This document shows positions 1 through 9,701 of a DNA stretch of 57,123 bases, one piece after another (position 1 is the first letter of the stretch; every line of letters starts with the position of its first letter). This DNA is from Gallionella sp. (lineage in GTDB: Bacteria > Pseudomonadota > Gammaproteobacteria > Burkholderiales > Gallionellaceae). The DNA lies in the NCBI GenBank assembly GCA_003153155.1, contig PLWV01000016.1:1-57123 (forward strand), written 5' to 3'. The notes below the pieces were generated by a model. The model had not been told where the DNA came from. It ran no database searches and was given only the letters and a program-made list of their open reading frames with translations. A program made the position numbers and the translations under genes.

Positions 1-157
1 TTGCTGCCGGCTTCTTCGCCGCTACTTTCTTCTTCGCAGCTGGCTTCTTGGCAGCGGCTTTCTTTGCTGCCGGCTTCTTCGCCGCTACTTTTTTAGCCGC
101 CGGCTTCTTGGCTGCTGCCTTCTTTGCTGCTGGTTTAGCTTTCTTCTTTGCTGCCAT
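1..157 (-). CDS. Histone H1-like Ala/Lys-rich DNA-binding protein (5' part only)
   Basis: The gene starts at the ATG complementary to 155-157 and runs off the left end of the window. The visible 52 residues are built almost only from alanine, lysine, proline and a few valines, in short repeats of the type KKPAAKK and KKVAAKK, the composition of bacterial histone H1-like nucleoid proteins. An AAGGAG ribosome site lies 7-12 nt upstream. The family binds DNA without sequence specificity through the basic tail; no folded domain can be seen. A second, different gene of the same kind begins at 57012 at the other end. The exact product is unknown because the 3' end is missing. Confidence 0.8.
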   Translation of the reverse strand, partial: MAAKKKAKPAAKKAAAKKPAAKKVAAKKPAAKKAAAKKPAAKKKVAAKKPAA

Positions 158-303
158 TTTGATTCTCCTTCAATGATGAAAGTTAAAAAAATACAACACT
201 TACGATTACTACACCTACACCTACACCTCCAGCCCGCGCTTAACTTCAAGCAGGGGCTAAAGCCATTACCTTAAGTCCCGGTTACCAGCCTGCGTGTGTT
301 GTT

Positions 304-352
304 GGGGCTTTAAGCCCCCCTTACAACCACGGCGTACCCCTTGCGGGTGTAC
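304..352. repeat. Hairpin and family C-like fragment downstream of nrdB
   Basis: The 226-base gap between the histone-like gene and nrdB holds no gene. It contains a GGGGCTTTAAGCCCC palindrome (304-318) and a stretch at 331-350 that resembles the end of the family C repeats found at 35400 and 55150 (a GGCCTACTCCTTGCGGGTG-like core). There is no T-tract after the palindrome on the minus strand, so it is not a convincing terminator for nrdB. Confidence 0.4.
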
Positions 353-383
353 TTTGCTGGCGTTAACCAGCAGCTATGCAACG

Positions 384-1550
384 CTAATCCCAGGACAACG
401 CGCCACCGGTTTGGTACTCAGTGACACGGGTTTCAAAGAAATTTTTCTCTTTCTTGAGATCGATCATTTCTGCCATCCACGGGAACGGATTAGTCGCCCC
501 CTGGAACAACACATCCGCACCGATTTGTTGGCAGCGGCGGTTGGCAATAAAACGCAAGTATTCTTTAAACATCGTCGCGTTCAGACCCAGCACACCGCGT
601 GGCATGGTATCTTCCGCATAGGCATATTCCAGCTCCACGCCCTTTTGCATCAAGCCACGAATTTCTTCGCGAAATTCTGCGGTCCACAGGTGCGGGTTTT
701 CCATCTTGATCTGATTGATCACGTCGACACCAAAATTCAGGTGCATGGATTCATCGCGCAGGATGTATTGATATTGCTCGGCCGCGCCGGTCATTTTGTT
801 TTGGCGGCCCAAGGCGAGAATCTGCACAAAGCCCACGTAGAAAAACAAACCTTCCATGATGCAGGCGAAAACAATCAGGCTGCGCAGCAGTTGACGATCC
901 GCCTCCGGGGTGCCGGTCTCAAATGCGGGATTGGTCAGGGTATCGATGAATGGCAGCAGGAATTCGTCCTTGGCGCGAATGCTGGGCACCTCGTGATACA
1001 TGTTGAAGATTTCGCCTTCGTCCAAGCCCAAACTTTCCACGATGTATTGATAGGCGTGAGTATGGATCGCTTCTTCAAACGCTTGGCGCAGCAGGTATTG
1101 GCGGCACTCCGGGTTGCTGATGTGGCGATAGGTGCCGAGCACGATGTTATTCGCAGCCAAGCTATCCGCAGTGGTGAAAAAGCCAAGGTTGCGTTTGACC
1201 AGGAGACGCTCATCCTCGCTGAGTTTGTCGCCTTTCCATAGTGCGATATCTGCGGTCATGTTCACTTCTTGCGGCATCCAGTGATTGGCACAGGCAGCCA
1301 GGTATTTTTCCCACGCCCATTTGTACTTGAACGGCACCAGCTGATTCACGTCCGCCTTGCAATTGATGATGCGCTTGTCTTCTACGCGGATGCGCCCAAC
1401 CGGCTTGGCTTCAACCGCAAGCTCAGTCTGACCGGCCGTCTCCATTTGCGCGGCCAGCTTTTGCATGATTAAGGCCTCATCAAATGAGGAAATTCGCATC
1501 ATATCCAACGGCATCCCGGCCACTTTAATGTTTTCGTCAAATTTCAGCAT
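384..1550 (-). CDS. nrdB: Class Ia ribonucleoside-diphosphate reductase, beta subunit
   Basis: The 388-residue protein is the radical-generating small subunit that partners NrdA to make deoxyribonucleotides in the cytosol. The di-iron ligands and the radical tyrosine can be placed: Asp101, Glu160 and His163 with Tyr167 in EEAIHTHAY, Glu233 in CIMEG, and Glu267/His270 in DESMH. The tyrosine marks a tyrosyl-radical class Ia enzyme rather than a Phe-type class Ic. The C-terminal tail ending in GGALSWD is the usual NrdA-docking peptide. An AAAGGAGAA ribosome site lies just upstream of the ATG. It lies 87 bases downstream of nrdA on the same strand and is probably co-transcribed with it. Confidence 0.96.
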   Translation of the reverse strand: MLKFDENIKVAGMPLDMMRISSFDEALIMQKLAAQMETAGQTELAVEAKPVGRIRVEDKRIINCKADVNQLVPFKYKWAWEKYLAACANHWMPQEVNMTADIALWKGDKLSEDERLLVKRNLGFFTTADSLAANNIVLGTYRHISNPECRQYLLRQAFEEAIHTHAYQYIVESLGLDEGEIFNMYHEVPSIRAKDEFLLPFIDTLTNPAFETGTPEADRQLLRSLIVFACIMEGLFFYVGFVQILALGRQNKMTGAAEQYQYILRDESMHLNFGVDVINQIKMENPHLWTAEFREEIRGLMQKGVELEYAYAEDTMPRGVLGLNATMFKEYLRFIANRRCQQIGADVLFQGATNPFPWMAEMIDLKKEKNFFETRVTEYQTGGALSWD

Positions 1551-1637
1551 CTTATTTTTCTCCTTTGCTCTATCTATCTTTTGTTTCCGACATAACCATA
1601 AGGTTAGCCTTCACCGCAACCCCGATACGAGACTTGC

Positions 1638-4517
1638 CTATTGGCAGGCCTCGCACTCTGGGTTGTCAATCAAACAGAACTTGGCTTCTTCCACCACACC
1701 GCCGTGGGTTGGAACCGCGTTCAGCGCACCGGCACGGCCGGTGGATTTCTCCGCCGAGGTCGCGCCCAATGTGCGCAGGTAATAGGTGGTCTTCAATCCG
1801 CGCAACCACGCGAGCTTGTAGGTCTCGTCCAACTTGCGCCCGGATACACCGGACATGTAAATATTCAACGACTGTGCCTGGTCTATCCATTTTTGACGGC
1901 GCGATGCCGCCTCGATCAGCCAGCTAGGCTCCACTTCAAACGCAGTTGCGTACAGGTTACGGAACTCTGCCGGCACACGATCGATTTTCGCCAGACTGCC
2001 ATCAAAATATTTCAGGTCGGCAATCATCACCTCGTCCCACAGACCGAGCTGCTTCAGATCCGCCACCAAGCGTTCGTTGATGACCGTGAATTCACCGGAC
2101 AGATTCGATTTCACGAAGATGTTTTGGTAAGTTGGCTCAATACAAGCCGACACGCCGATAATGTTGGAAATGGTTGCGGTCGGCGCAATTGCAATGCAAT
2201 TGGAATTGCGCATGCCATATTGTTTGATGCGAGTGCGTAACGCATCCCAATCCATACTGGCCGACATATCCACTTCGACATAGCCGCCACGCTCCTGACG
2301 CAACATCTCCACCGAGTCTTGCGGGAGGATGCCGCGATCCCACAGACTGCCGCGATAGCTGGCGTAACGGCCACGCTCTTCGGCCAATTCGGTAGATGCC
2401 CAGTAGGCGTAATAACAAACCGCCTCCATCGAACGATCGGCAAACTCGACTGCCGCATCGGATGCATAAGCGATGCGCAAATCGTGCAAACAATCCTGAA
2501 ACCCCATGATGCCCAAACCCACCGGGCGATGCTTGAGGTTGGAATTGCGCGCCTTGTCCACCGCGTAGTAGTTGATGTCGATCACGTTATCCAGCATGCG
2601 CATCGCGGTGTTGACGGTGCGGCGCAGCTTGTCATGGTCGATCTGCCCGGCCTTGTCATGCCGCCCCCCATCCTTGTCATATTGGGGATACAGTTGCGCA
2701 GCCAGATTGATCGAACCCAGATTGCACACGGCGATTTCGCTGTCGCTGGTGTTCAGGGTGATTTCGGTACACAAGTTGGAGCTATGCACCACGCCGACAT
2801 GCTGCTGCGGCGAACGGATGTTGCAAGGATCCTTGAAGGTAATCCACGGATGGCCGGTTTCGAACAGCATGGTCAACATCTTGCGCCACAGGCTGGCTGC
2901 CGGAACCTTCTTGAACAGCTTGAGTTCACCACTGGCGGCTTTCGCTTCATATGCCATGTAGGCGCGCTCGAAATCGGCACCGAATTTGTCGTGCAGACCC
3001 GGCACATTGGATGGCGAGAACAATGTCCAGTCACCGCCCTCCATGACGCGCTTCATGAACAAGTCGGGAATCCAGTTGGCGGTATCCATGTCGTGGGTGC
3101 GGCGACGGTCATCGCCGGTGTTCTTGCGCAGATCCAGAAACTCCTCGACATCCAGATGCCAGGTTTCCAGATAGGCACACACCGCACCCTTGCGTTTGCC
3201 GCCCTGATTCACCGCCACCGCGGTATCGTTCACCACCTTCAGAAACGGCACCACGCCTTGCGATTGGCCATTGGTTCCCTTGATGTGCGCACCGAGCGCG
3301 CGCACCGGTGTCCAGTCATTACCCAAACCACCGGCGTATTTGGCGAGCAGCGCGTTTTCCTTGATGGCTTCATAAATCCCGTCCAGATCATCCGCCACCG
3401 TGGTCAGATAGCAGGAGGACAGTTGCGAACGTTGCGTGCCGGAATTGAACAAAGTCGGCGTGGAACTCATGAAGTCAAAGCTGGACAGCAAGCGATAAAA
3501 TTCAACCGCGCGCGTTTCGCGATCTATCTCATTTAGGGCCAGTCCCATTGCGACGCGCATGAAAAAGGCTTGCGGCAATTCGATGCGCTTGCCTTCGATA
3601 TGCAGGAAGTAGCGGTCATACAAGGTTTGCAGGCCGAGATAACCGAATTGCAAATCGCGCTGCGCATCCAGTTCCTTGGCCAGACGTTTCAAATCAAACT
3701 GTCCCAGGCGCGCATCCAGCAATTCTGCCGCGATACCCTGTTTGATGAACTTCGGAAAATAGGTCGCATAACGTGTCGCCATATCCCCCGGCGCGATCTC
3801 TTCGCCCAGCGTCTCGCTGCAAATCGTATTCAGCAGCAGACGCGCGGTGACGAAATTATAGGCCGGCTCTTTTTCGATCAACGAACGCGCGGAAAGAACC
3901 AGACACTTGCGAACTTCGTGCAGAGCCACACCATCGTACAAATCCTTGAGGGTCAGCTTGATGACCGCATCCGCGGAAACCACGTCGCCCAGACCCATGC
4001 AGGCATCCTGCACCAATGCGGACAGGCGATCCAGATCGAGCGGACGCGCCACCCCATCCTCGCCGGTGACATTAATAATGTGCACCGGCTCTTTGCTCCT
4101 GGACTTGGCGCGGGAACGCGCCCGCTCTTCGCGATACAGCACGTAGGTGCGCGCAACGTCGTGCTCGCCGGAACGCATCAAACCCAACTCGACCTGATCC
4201 TGAATGTCCTCGATGTGCATCGTCCCGCCATGCGGCTGGCGGCGCATCAACGCCGAAACGACGCCATTGGCCAATTGCTCGACCATCTCGCGAACGCGCG
4301 CCGATGCCGCACCCTGACCACCGTTCACCGCGATGAACGCCTTGGTCAGCGCAATCGAAATTTTGGCTGGTTCAAAGATGACCACCGAACCATTGCGGCG
4401 GATTACTTTGTATTGATCGAACGGATTGGAAGAAGAAGGAGAAGATGAAACGGGATCGGGAACGTTATTGGCAAGCATCGGAGAGGTTGAAACGCTATCG
4501 GTAGCGGCATGCAACAT
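1638..4517 (-). CDS. nrdA: Class Ia ribonucleoside-diphosphate reductase, alpha subunit
   Basis: A 959-residue catalytic subunit, longer than the E. coli enzyme (761 residues) because of its N-terminal part. Residues about 36-133 form an ATP-cone (VIRRNGSVVIFEPAKI...) for allosteric activity control, and 145-240 look like a second, degenerate cone. Catalytic residues are visible: Cys369 in SSCY and Cys598 as the redox pair, Asn581-Cys583-Glu585 in NLCTE as the active-site triad, and the C-terminal shuttle cysteines 955 and 958 in CEAC. A GGGAG ribosome site lies 7 bases before the ATG. It is transcribed from a promoter with two candidate NrdR boxes and is followed by nrdB. Confidence 0.96.
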   Translation of the reverse strand: MLHAATDSVSTSPMLANNVPDPVSSSPSSSNPFDQYKVIRRNGSVVIFEPAKISIALTKAFIAVNGGQGAASARVREMVEQLANGVVSALMRRQPHGGTMHIEDIQDQVELGLMRSGEHDVARTYVLYREERARSRAKSRSKEPVHIINVTGEDGVARPLDLDRLSALVQDACMGLGDVVSADAVIKLTLKDLYDGVALHEVRKCLVLSARSLIEKEPAYNFVTARLLLNTICSETLGEEIAPGDMATRYATYFPKFIKQGIAAELLDARLGQFDLKRLAKELDAQRDLQFGYLGLQTLYDRYFLHIEGKRIELPQAFFMRVAMGLALNEIDRETRAVEFYRLLSSFDFMSSTPTLFNSGTQRSQLSSCYLTTVADDLDGIYEAIKENALLAKYAGGLGNDWTPVRALGAHIKGTNGQSQGVVPFLKVVNDTAVAVNQGGKRKGAVCAYLETWHLDVEEFLDLRKNTGDDRRRTHDMDTANWIPDLFMKRVMEGGDWTLFSPSNVPGLHDKFGADFERAYMAYEAKAASGELKLFKKVPAASLWRKMLTMLFETGHPWITFKDPCNIRSPQQHVGVVHSSNLCTEITLNTSDSEIAVCNLGSINLAAQLYPQYDKDGGRHDKAGQIDHDKLRRTVNTAMRMLDNVIDINYYAVDKARNSNLKHRPVGLGIMGFQDCLHDLRIAYASDAAVEFADRSMEAVCYYAYWASTELAEERGRYASYRGSLWDRGILPQDSVEMLRQERGGYVEVDMSASMDWDALRTRIKQYGMRNSNCIAIAPTATISNIIGVSACIEPTYQNIFVKSNLSGEFTVINERLVADLKQLGLWDEVMIADLKYFDGSLAKIDRVPAEFRNLYATAFEVEPSWLIEAASRRQKWIDQAQSLNIYMSGVSGRKLDETYKLAWLRGLKTTYYLRTLGATSAEKSTGRAGALNAVPTHGGVVEEAKFCLIDNPECEACQ

Positions 4518-4561
4518 ATACTTACTCCCTTGAAAACTCTGTTAGCTCCAAAACCCAAAAA

Positions 4562-4626
4562 CCACTACATCTAGTATTTTTTTCTAGCGGCGGGGCTAAT
4601 TGTAGTAGTTAACAAAAATATTGCAA
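4562..4626 (-). promoter_or_regulatory. nrdA promoter with two candidate NrdR boxes
   Basis: Read on the minus strand, a -35 TTGCAA (4621-4626) and a -10 TACAAT (4599-4604) are separated by 16 bases, a good sigma-70 promoter. Two boxes resemble the NrdR core CWATATATWG: 4596-4605 (7 of 10 matches, overlapping the -10) and 4565-4574 (8 of 10). Their starts are exactly 31 bases apart, the three-turn spacing typical of NrdR operators. Repression of nrdAB by ATP/dATP-bound NrdR is inferred from the family; nrdR itself is not in the window. Confidence 0.7.
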
Positions 4627-4672
4627 GCGAAAAATGATCCAATGTATTTCGACCAAATTTATGAGTAAATGC

Positions 4673-5269
4673 TTATGCTTCGCACAGCCCCGCAAGATAG
4701 CGCACCCAGTCGAAACAGGGGCCGGGATCGGTCTTGCGCTGCGGGGCGATATCGCTGTGGCCGGCGATGCCACGTATCGGGTAGGCTGCTCGCAACGCCA
4801 TGGTCAGGCGATTGAGCGTTGCGTATTGCGCATCGGTGAACGGCACGACATCGCTGCCCTCCAACTCGATGCCGAGCGAATAATCGTTGCAGCGGGATGA
4901 CCCCTGCCAGCAGGACTCTCCGGCATGCCATGCCCGTTTCAAACAGGAAACGAACTGAATGATTTGTCCATCGCGGCGCACGAAGAAGTGCGCCGACACC
5001 TTCAATCCAGCTATTGTCGGGTAATAAGGATGAGCCTTCAGATTCAGGGTATTGGTGAACAACCGCTGCACACCATCGCCGCCAAACTTGTCGGGCGGCA
5101 AGCTGATGTTGTGTATCACCAATAATTCGATAGCGCCGGCGGGGCGGTCATCACAGTTCGGCGACGGGATATATTCGCATCCGACCAACAGCCCTTGCGC
5201 ATCGACTTTCAACGGGATGTCATTCCGCATCGTCTGTCGGGTGCCCGGACAAAAGTTTTTCGTCTCCAT
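4673..5269 (-). CDS. ampD: 1,6-anhydro-N-acetylmuramyl-L-alanine amidase AmpD
   Basis: A cytosolic zinc amidase that cleaves the stem peptide from anhydro-muropeptides in peptidoglycan recycling. Zinc ligands typical of the N-acetylmuramoyl-L-alanine amidase 2 fold are visible: the His in VIHNISLP, the His in AGHSDIAP and the Asp in KTDPGPCFDW. The open frame gives 198 residues; many AmpD proteins start at the equivalent of Met14 (MRNDIPLKV, 5230), but the upstream ATG at 5269 has the better ribosome site (AAGGA, 6 bases). The start region overlaps the 3' end of pilR by 11-50 bases, so translation is probably coupled to the pilSR operon. Confidence 0.93.
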   Translation of the reverse strand: METKNFCPGTRQTMRNDIPLKVDAQGLLVGCEYIPSPNCDDRPAGAIELLVIHNISLPPDKFGGDGVQRLFTNTLNLKAHPYYPTIAGLKVSAHFFVRRDGQIIQFVSCLKRAWHAGESCWQGSSRCNDYSLGIELEGSDVVPFTDAQYATLNRLTMALRAAYPIRGIAGHSDIAPQRKTDPGPCFDWVRYLAGLCEA

Positions 5270-6608
5270 GCGGATCCTTGATACCGAGTCTCTCCATACG
5301 GTAGCGCATGGTTCTGAACGTCAGCCCCAACAACTTGGCGGCTGCCGTGCGATTAAATCCGGTCTGCTCCAAAGCTTCCAGCAAAGCCTGTTTCTCGACA
5401 CGATCCAGATAATCCGGCAGGGGATATTTATCGCCCTGCGCAGAATGTTCCGCATGCGACCGTTCGGCGGGCGAAAGCTGCAGATCCTGCACCGTTATCG
5501 TGCCGTTCGAGCACAGCGCCAGGGCGCGTTCGATGACGTTCTCCAATTCGCGCACATTGCCCGGAAAATCGTAACCCTGCAGCGCGAGCATCGCCTCCCC
5601 GGAAAAATGCACTTGTGCTTCATTTCGCAACCGCTCCAGCGTTTGCTGCGCAATAACCGCGATATCCTCGCGCAACTCGCGCAGTGCCGGCATCTGGATC
5701 TGGATGACATTCAGCCGGTAATACAAGTCTTGGCGAAATTTGCCCTGTTGCACCCGCTCGGCCAAATCGTTATGCGTCGCGCTGATGATACGCACGTCCA
5801 CGGGCTCTTCGCTGGTCGCCCCCACCTTGCGCACACGCTTTTCCTGTATGGCGCGCAACAATTTCACCTGCATGGTCAATGGCAAATCCGCGACTTCATC
5901 TAAAAATAATGTTCCTTCATGTGCCGCCTGAAAAAAACCATCCCGGTCTTTGTCCGCTCCGGTGAACGCGCCCTTCTTATAACCGAAGAATTCGCTTTCC
6001 ATCAGGTTCTCCGGTATCGCGCCACAATTCACTGCAACCACTGCCAGGTCGCGGCGCGCGCCGCTCTGCACGATGAGCCGCGCCGCCAATTCCTTGCCGC
6101 TGCCCGATTCACCGCTGATATGCACCGGTGCCTGGCTGCGCGCCACGCGCTCGATCAGATCACGCACCTTCTGCATGGCAGGCGAATGGCCAAGCAGCAT
6201 CTTGTCACCCGAAATGACTGACTTCGGAAGATTCAGCGCGGATTTCACCAAGGCGCGCAACTGATCCAGCGAAACAGGTTTGCTCAGGTAATCAAACGCG
6301 CCCGCCTTGAGCGCGGTCACGGCATTTTCCATATTGCCATGCGCGGTGATCACTGCCACCGGCACATCCAGATTATGCTGGGCGATATGCTGCACCACCT
6401 GCAAGCCATCACCATCTGGCAAACGCATGTCGGTCAAACACAAGTCATAGCGGCGTGCTGCCAACTTCGTCAACGCCTCGCGCACATTGCCGGCCTTATC
6501 CACCTCCAATCCCATCTTGCGCAGCGCCAACTCCAGCAACTCCAGAATGTCCGGCTCATCATCCACCAGCAGCACACTGGGGGTTTTCGCCCGATAGTTA
6601 TCCGCCAT
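5220..6608 (-). CDS. pilR: NtrC-family response regulator PilR
   Basis: A sigma-54-dependent activator of 462 residues. Domains in order: receiver domain with phospho-acceptor Asp60 (LTDMRLPDGDG), AAA+ domain with Walker A GESGSGKE (166-173) and the sigma-54 contact loop GAFTGA (213-218), and a C-terminal Fis-type helix-turn-helix (FNRTAAAKLLGLTFRTMRYRM). An open frame extends 12 codons upstream, but the ATG at 6608 has GAGG 9 bases before it and produces an 11-base overlap with the pilS stop, as expected for coupled translation. Pairing with PilS next door indicates control of type IV pilin expression; the target pilA is not in this window. Confidence 0.92.
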   Translation of the reverse strand: MADNYRAKTPSVLLVDDEPDILELLELALRKMGLEVDKAGNVREALTKLAARRYDLCLTDMRLPDGDGLQVVQHIAQHNLDVPVAVITAHGNMENAVTALKAGAFDYLSKPVSLDQLRALVKSALNLPKSVISGDKMLLGHSPAMQKVRDLIERVARSQAPVHISGESGSGKELAARLIVQSGARRDLAVVAVNCGAIPENLMESEFFGYKKGAFTGADKDRDGFFQAAHEGTLFLDEVADLPLTMQVKLLRAIQEKRVRKVGATSEEPVDVRIISATHNDLAERVQQGKFRQDLYYRLNVIQIQMPALRELREDIAVIAQQTLERLRNEAQVHFSGEAMLALQGYDFPGNVRELENVIERALALCSNGTITVQDLQLSPAERSHAEHSAQGDKYPLPDYLDRVEKQALLEALEQTGFNRTAAAKLLGLTFRTMRYRMERLGIKDPHGDEKLLSGHPTDDAE

Positions 6609-8283
6609 GTCCATGTACCTCGCCATCCCTATGCAGCTCTCCAAACGTTATACAAAAACAAGCACCCGCCTGCCCCTCACCCGTATGATATTCCAGCAGC
6701 GCGCCATTTGCCTCACACAACTCCTTGGCAATATACAAACCCAAACCGGTGCCTTCCGGCGCAGTGGTAAAAAAGGGCTCAAACAGTTTGCCTTGATGTT
6801 CGACGGAGATGCCGGGGCCGTCATCTTGCACAGCCAGCATCACCCGCCCATCCTCTGCACTCATCGTCAACACCAAGCTGCCGGGCAACTTGCGGCCATA
6901 GCGCAGCGCGTTGCGGCATAAATTCCACAGCACCTGACGCAGGTGGCCGCGATCAAAGCGAACCTCTCTCCCCGTCATCCCCGCCAGCACCATCACACCT
7001 GGCTGTGTCAACTCCACGGCCAGCTTGCCGGCCAGTGGATTGCCTGCCTTTGGTACAAACCGTTCCGCCGAGTCAAACTCTTCTACAAAAGTGCGCAACA
7101 TTGCTTCCAGTTCGAACACTTCAGGCTGTGCACGATCGCGCCGATTCAGCTGCATCACGTCTTGCACGATCTGATTGATGCGATGCGTGTTATCCAGCAC
7201 GATTTGCAACAACCGCTGATGCTTGGCATCGCCCGGCTCCTCTTGCAACAATTCCGTCGCATAACTGATCGCCGACAACGGATTGCGCACTTCGTGAGCA
7301 ATATTTGCGGTCAAACGTCCCAGGGCGGCCAGTTTGATTTGCTGTGCCTCGGCCCGAACACGCTGCATATCTTCCAGGAAAATCACCGCGCCGTTCGCCG
7401 CATCGCGCTCAATTGGAACAAAGCGCAACCTGGCTTGCAGCCCCACATCCAGCTGCAGGGTATCCCGGCTCGCGCTTCCGGCTTGCTTCCACAGCGCATA
7501 CTGCCCGAATAGAATCGGAAAAGTTGCTGACAAAGAACTTTCCGGGCCGATACTTTTGCGCAGCAATCGTTCGGCACGGGCATTCATTTGCATGATCATG
7601 CCTTCTCCATCCACCACCAGCACACCATCCTGCATATCGCGCATCACCAGACGATTCGCCTCGGACAAACTGACCAAATCGCGACCGCGCCGCTGCGCCA
7701 GCAGTTGACTGTCCACGGCATATTTCGCCAGCGTGTGCGCCAACCAGGCCACCGCAAAATAGGACATGCACAGCAATCCGACCTGCACATACAGCGCCAC
7801 ATCGGCATCGTCATGCAGCACGGCATATGCATGCTCCAGTAGCGCGGCAATACTGGCTAACGCAGCAAAGAACAAAGTGATTTTGCCGCGACTGATCAGC
7901 CCTGCCGCCGCCAGTGAAACCAGCAACAACAGGCCGATGCTGCTCTGTATCCCGCCGCTGGCATAGGAAAGCACCGTCAGGCCGACAATGTCGGTGCCAA
8001 TTTGGCCTGCCAATTGCCAGGTAAAACGCGGCCAGCGCAGCCTGAGCGGCACAAAGGAAAATGCCGCCACCGCCGCATATATCAAGCTTGAAACGAAGAA
8101 TAACGTCCAATTGCGCGGACTCAACGATAGCGAAGAACCGAATGTTCCGGCAAGAAATACGAAGAAGCTGGCCAGCGCCAGCCGGTACAAATTGAAATAA
8201 CGCAGGGAACGCCAGAAATCGACGGTGGGAAACTCTGCAGTGGGCTTGTCAGTCGTCACACTCAGCACAAGCTTGATCCGCAC
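6598..8283 (-). CDS. pilS: Sensor histidine kinase PilS
   Basis: A 561-residue inner-membrane kinase. The N-terminal 200 residues contain six hydrophobic segments, the usual PilS membrane domain. A PAS-like region follows (VMRDMQDGVLVVDGEGMI), then the H-box NIAHEVRNPLSAISYA with the phosphorylated His, the N-box WNLCRNALRYGR, and ATP-lid motifs DDGPGIS and GTGLGLYIAKEL. It is the cognate kinase of the adjacent PilR, whose start it overlaps. The immediate upstream neighbour is a small membrane zinc-ribbon protein on the same strand. Confidence 0.93.
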   Translation of the reverse strand: MRIKLVLSVTTDKPTAEFPTVDFWRSLRYFNLYRLALASFFVFLAGTFGSSLSLSPRNWTLFFVSSLIYAAVAAFSFVPLRLRWPRFTWQLAGQIGTDIVGLTVLSYASGGIQSSIGLLLLVSLAAAGLISRGKITLFFAALASIAALLEHAYAVLHDDADVALYVQVGLLCMSYFAVAWLAHTLAKYAVDSQLLAQRRGRDLVSLSEANRLVMRDMQDGVLVVDGEGMIMQMNARAERLLRKSIGPESSLSATFPILFGQYALWKQAGSASRDTLQLDVGLQARLRFVPIERDAANGAVIFLEDMQRVRAEAQQIKLAALGRLTANIAHEVRNPLSAISYATELLQEEPGDAKHQRLLQIVLDNTHRINQIVQDVMQLNRRDRAQPEVFELEAMLRTFVEEFDSAERFVPKAGNPLAGKLAVELTQPGVMVLAGMTGREVRFDRGHLRQVLWNLCRNALRYGRKLPGSLVLTMSAEDGRVMLAVQDDGPGISVEHQGKLFEPFFTTAPEGTGLGLYIAKELCEANGALLEYHTGEGQAGACFCITFGELHRDGEVHGHGG

Positions 8284-8312
8284 TCAGTTGTGCCGCATGG
8301 CTTGGTTGCAGA

Positions 8313-8366
8313 ACATTGCTCACTTACGCCACGTTGTTCACCTACGCCACATTGTTCACTTGCGAT
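8313..8366. repeat. Three tandem 18-bp repeats before pilS
   Basis: Three consecutive 18-base units close to ACATTGTTCACTTACGCC lie at 8313-8330, 8331-8348 and 8349-8366, differing at two to four positions. They sit between the pilS start and the 3' end of the upstream small gene and cover its last few codons. A role as a binding array cannot be judged from sequence. Confidence 0.7.
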
Positions 8367-8568
8367 AGACATCACGATGTTCCGCGCAGCAAAAGAAATT
8401 CCCGCCAGCCAGGATGCTCTCACTCTTGGGCAAATGCACACCGCAATGCGCACAACACACCATATCCTCGGCAACCGGATTATCTTGCTTAGGCACATTC
8501 TTGCGGTAAGACTTAATCAATAGATAAACCACCACCGCGATGGCCATCAGCAAAAATAAACGACTCAT
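8356..8568 (-). CDS. PP0621-family small membrane protein with zinc-ribbon motif
   Basis: A 70-residue protein with one N-terminal membrane helix (LFLLMAIAVVVYLLI) and a cytosolic part with two cysteine pairs (CCAHCG and FFCCAEH) resembling a treble-clef zinc site. This matches the conserved PP0621 family that is commonly found beside pilS in beta- and gammaproteobacteria. Its function is not known. The association with PilSR makes a role near pilus regulation or membrane sensing possible, but this is inference. Confidence 0.8.
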   Translation of the reverse strand: MSRLFLLMAIAVVVYLLIKSYRKNVPKQDNPVAEDMVCCAHCGVHLPKSESILAGGNFFCCAEHRDVYRK

Positions 8569-8624
8569 AATAAATTAACTCCACGTGACAAAATACAATT
8601 GGCGGGCGCAAGGTGACCATTATA

Positions 8625-9701
8625 TTACGCAATCAATGCCACGCTCTTCACTTGCGCAAACACATCCATGCCCACCGCCAGCCCAAGCTGGTCGCGCGAA
8701 CGGCGGGTGATGCGCGACAGCAGCATATGCTCGCCACCGACAGCCAGCCGCAGATTCACGCGATCCGGCCCCTCGTCCTGAATTTCGGCGATGCGCGCCG
8801 CAAGGATGTTGGTGATGCTGGAACCATGCGGTGCGGTGATGGCAATGCTCACATCGCGTGCCAGCACACGGGCGCGCACCACGCTGCCGACAGCACGCTC
8901 GACTTTGCTTACCCACAGGTTGCCGCCGTTAAAATCCAGCCGGGTAAGGTGATACTTATCATCATGTACGGACACGGTGGCTTCGATCACGGCACCCGCA
9001 TCGTTCAGATGGGCAGTCGGCAAGTCCAGCCGCGACAGGGTTTCGCTGAGTGTGCCGCTGGCGATGACGCGCCCCTTTTCCAGCAGCACCAGATGGTCGG
9101 CCAATCGCGCCACTTCGTCCAACGCGTGGCTGACATAGAACACCGGGATTTCCAATTCGCCGTGCAGCTGCTCGAGGTAGGGCAGTATTTCCTGCTTGCT
9201 GGCGGCATCCAGTGCTGAGAGCGGCTCATCCATCAGTAGCAGACGCGGACTGCTGAGCAATGCGCGACCAATGGCGACGCGCTGCCGCTCACCGCCGGAC
9301 AGACTGGCTGGATCCTTGCGGGCTATGGTGTGGCTCAATCCCAGCAATGACACGACTTGATCCAACTGTACTTTGCGTTCGGCAGGAGGAATGCGCTGCC
9401 AGCCATATTCCAGATTGCGTAGCACCGACAGATGCGGAAACAGGCTGGCCTCCTGAAACACATAGCCCAATGGACGGCGATGCACCGGCAGAAACTTCGT
9501 GCCTTCCTGCCACACCTCACCATTCACCCGCAACAGTCCGCCCTCTGCCCGTTCCAGCCCGGCGATACAGCGCAGCAAAGTAGTTTTGCCGGAACCGGAG
9601 GGGCCAAATAATGCGGTGACACCGCGACTGGGCAGTTCAATATCGACATCCAGCGCGAAGTTCGAGTAGTCGAGTTTGAAGCGGGCGTGAATGGCTGTCA
9701 T
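8625..9701 (-). CDS. modC: Molybdate ABC transporter ATP-binding protein
   Basis: The true start is the ATG complementary to 9699-9701, giving 358 residues; the open frame continues upstream only as a shadow of modB. Walker [10 protein letters not shown], signature [16 protein letters not shown] and Walker [13 protein letters not shown] are present, followed by a C-terminal TOBE/MOP-like domain of about 130 residues that binds molybdate and tunes uptake in ModC. The start overlaps the modB stop in an ATGA, so the two are translationally coupled. It energises ModB-mediated molybdate import. Confidence 0.94.
   Translation of the reverse strand: MTAIHARFKLDYSNFALDVDIELPSRGVTALFGPSGSGKTTLLRCIAGLERAEGGLLRVNGEVWQEGTKFLPVHRRPLGYVFQEASLFPHLSVLRNLEYGWQRIPPAERKVQLDQVVSLLGLSHTIARKDPASLSGGERQRVAIGRALLSSPRLLLMDEPLSALDAASKQEILPYLEQLHGELEIPVFYVSHALDEVARLADHLVLLEKGRVIASGTLSETLSRLDLPTAHLNDAGAVIEATVSVHDDKYHLTRLDFNGGNLWVSKVERAVGSVVRARVLARDVSIAITAPHGSSITNILAARIAEIQDEGPDRVNLRLAVGGEHMLLSRITRRSRDQLGLAVGMDVFAQVKSVALIA

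Noticed and set aside
294..1241. A 315-codon plus-strand frame opposite nrdB
   Set aside because: It mirrors nrdB codon structure and lacks its own ribosome site.
2319..3536. A 405-codon plus-strand frame opposite nrdA
   Set aside because: Antisense shadow of a conserved gene.
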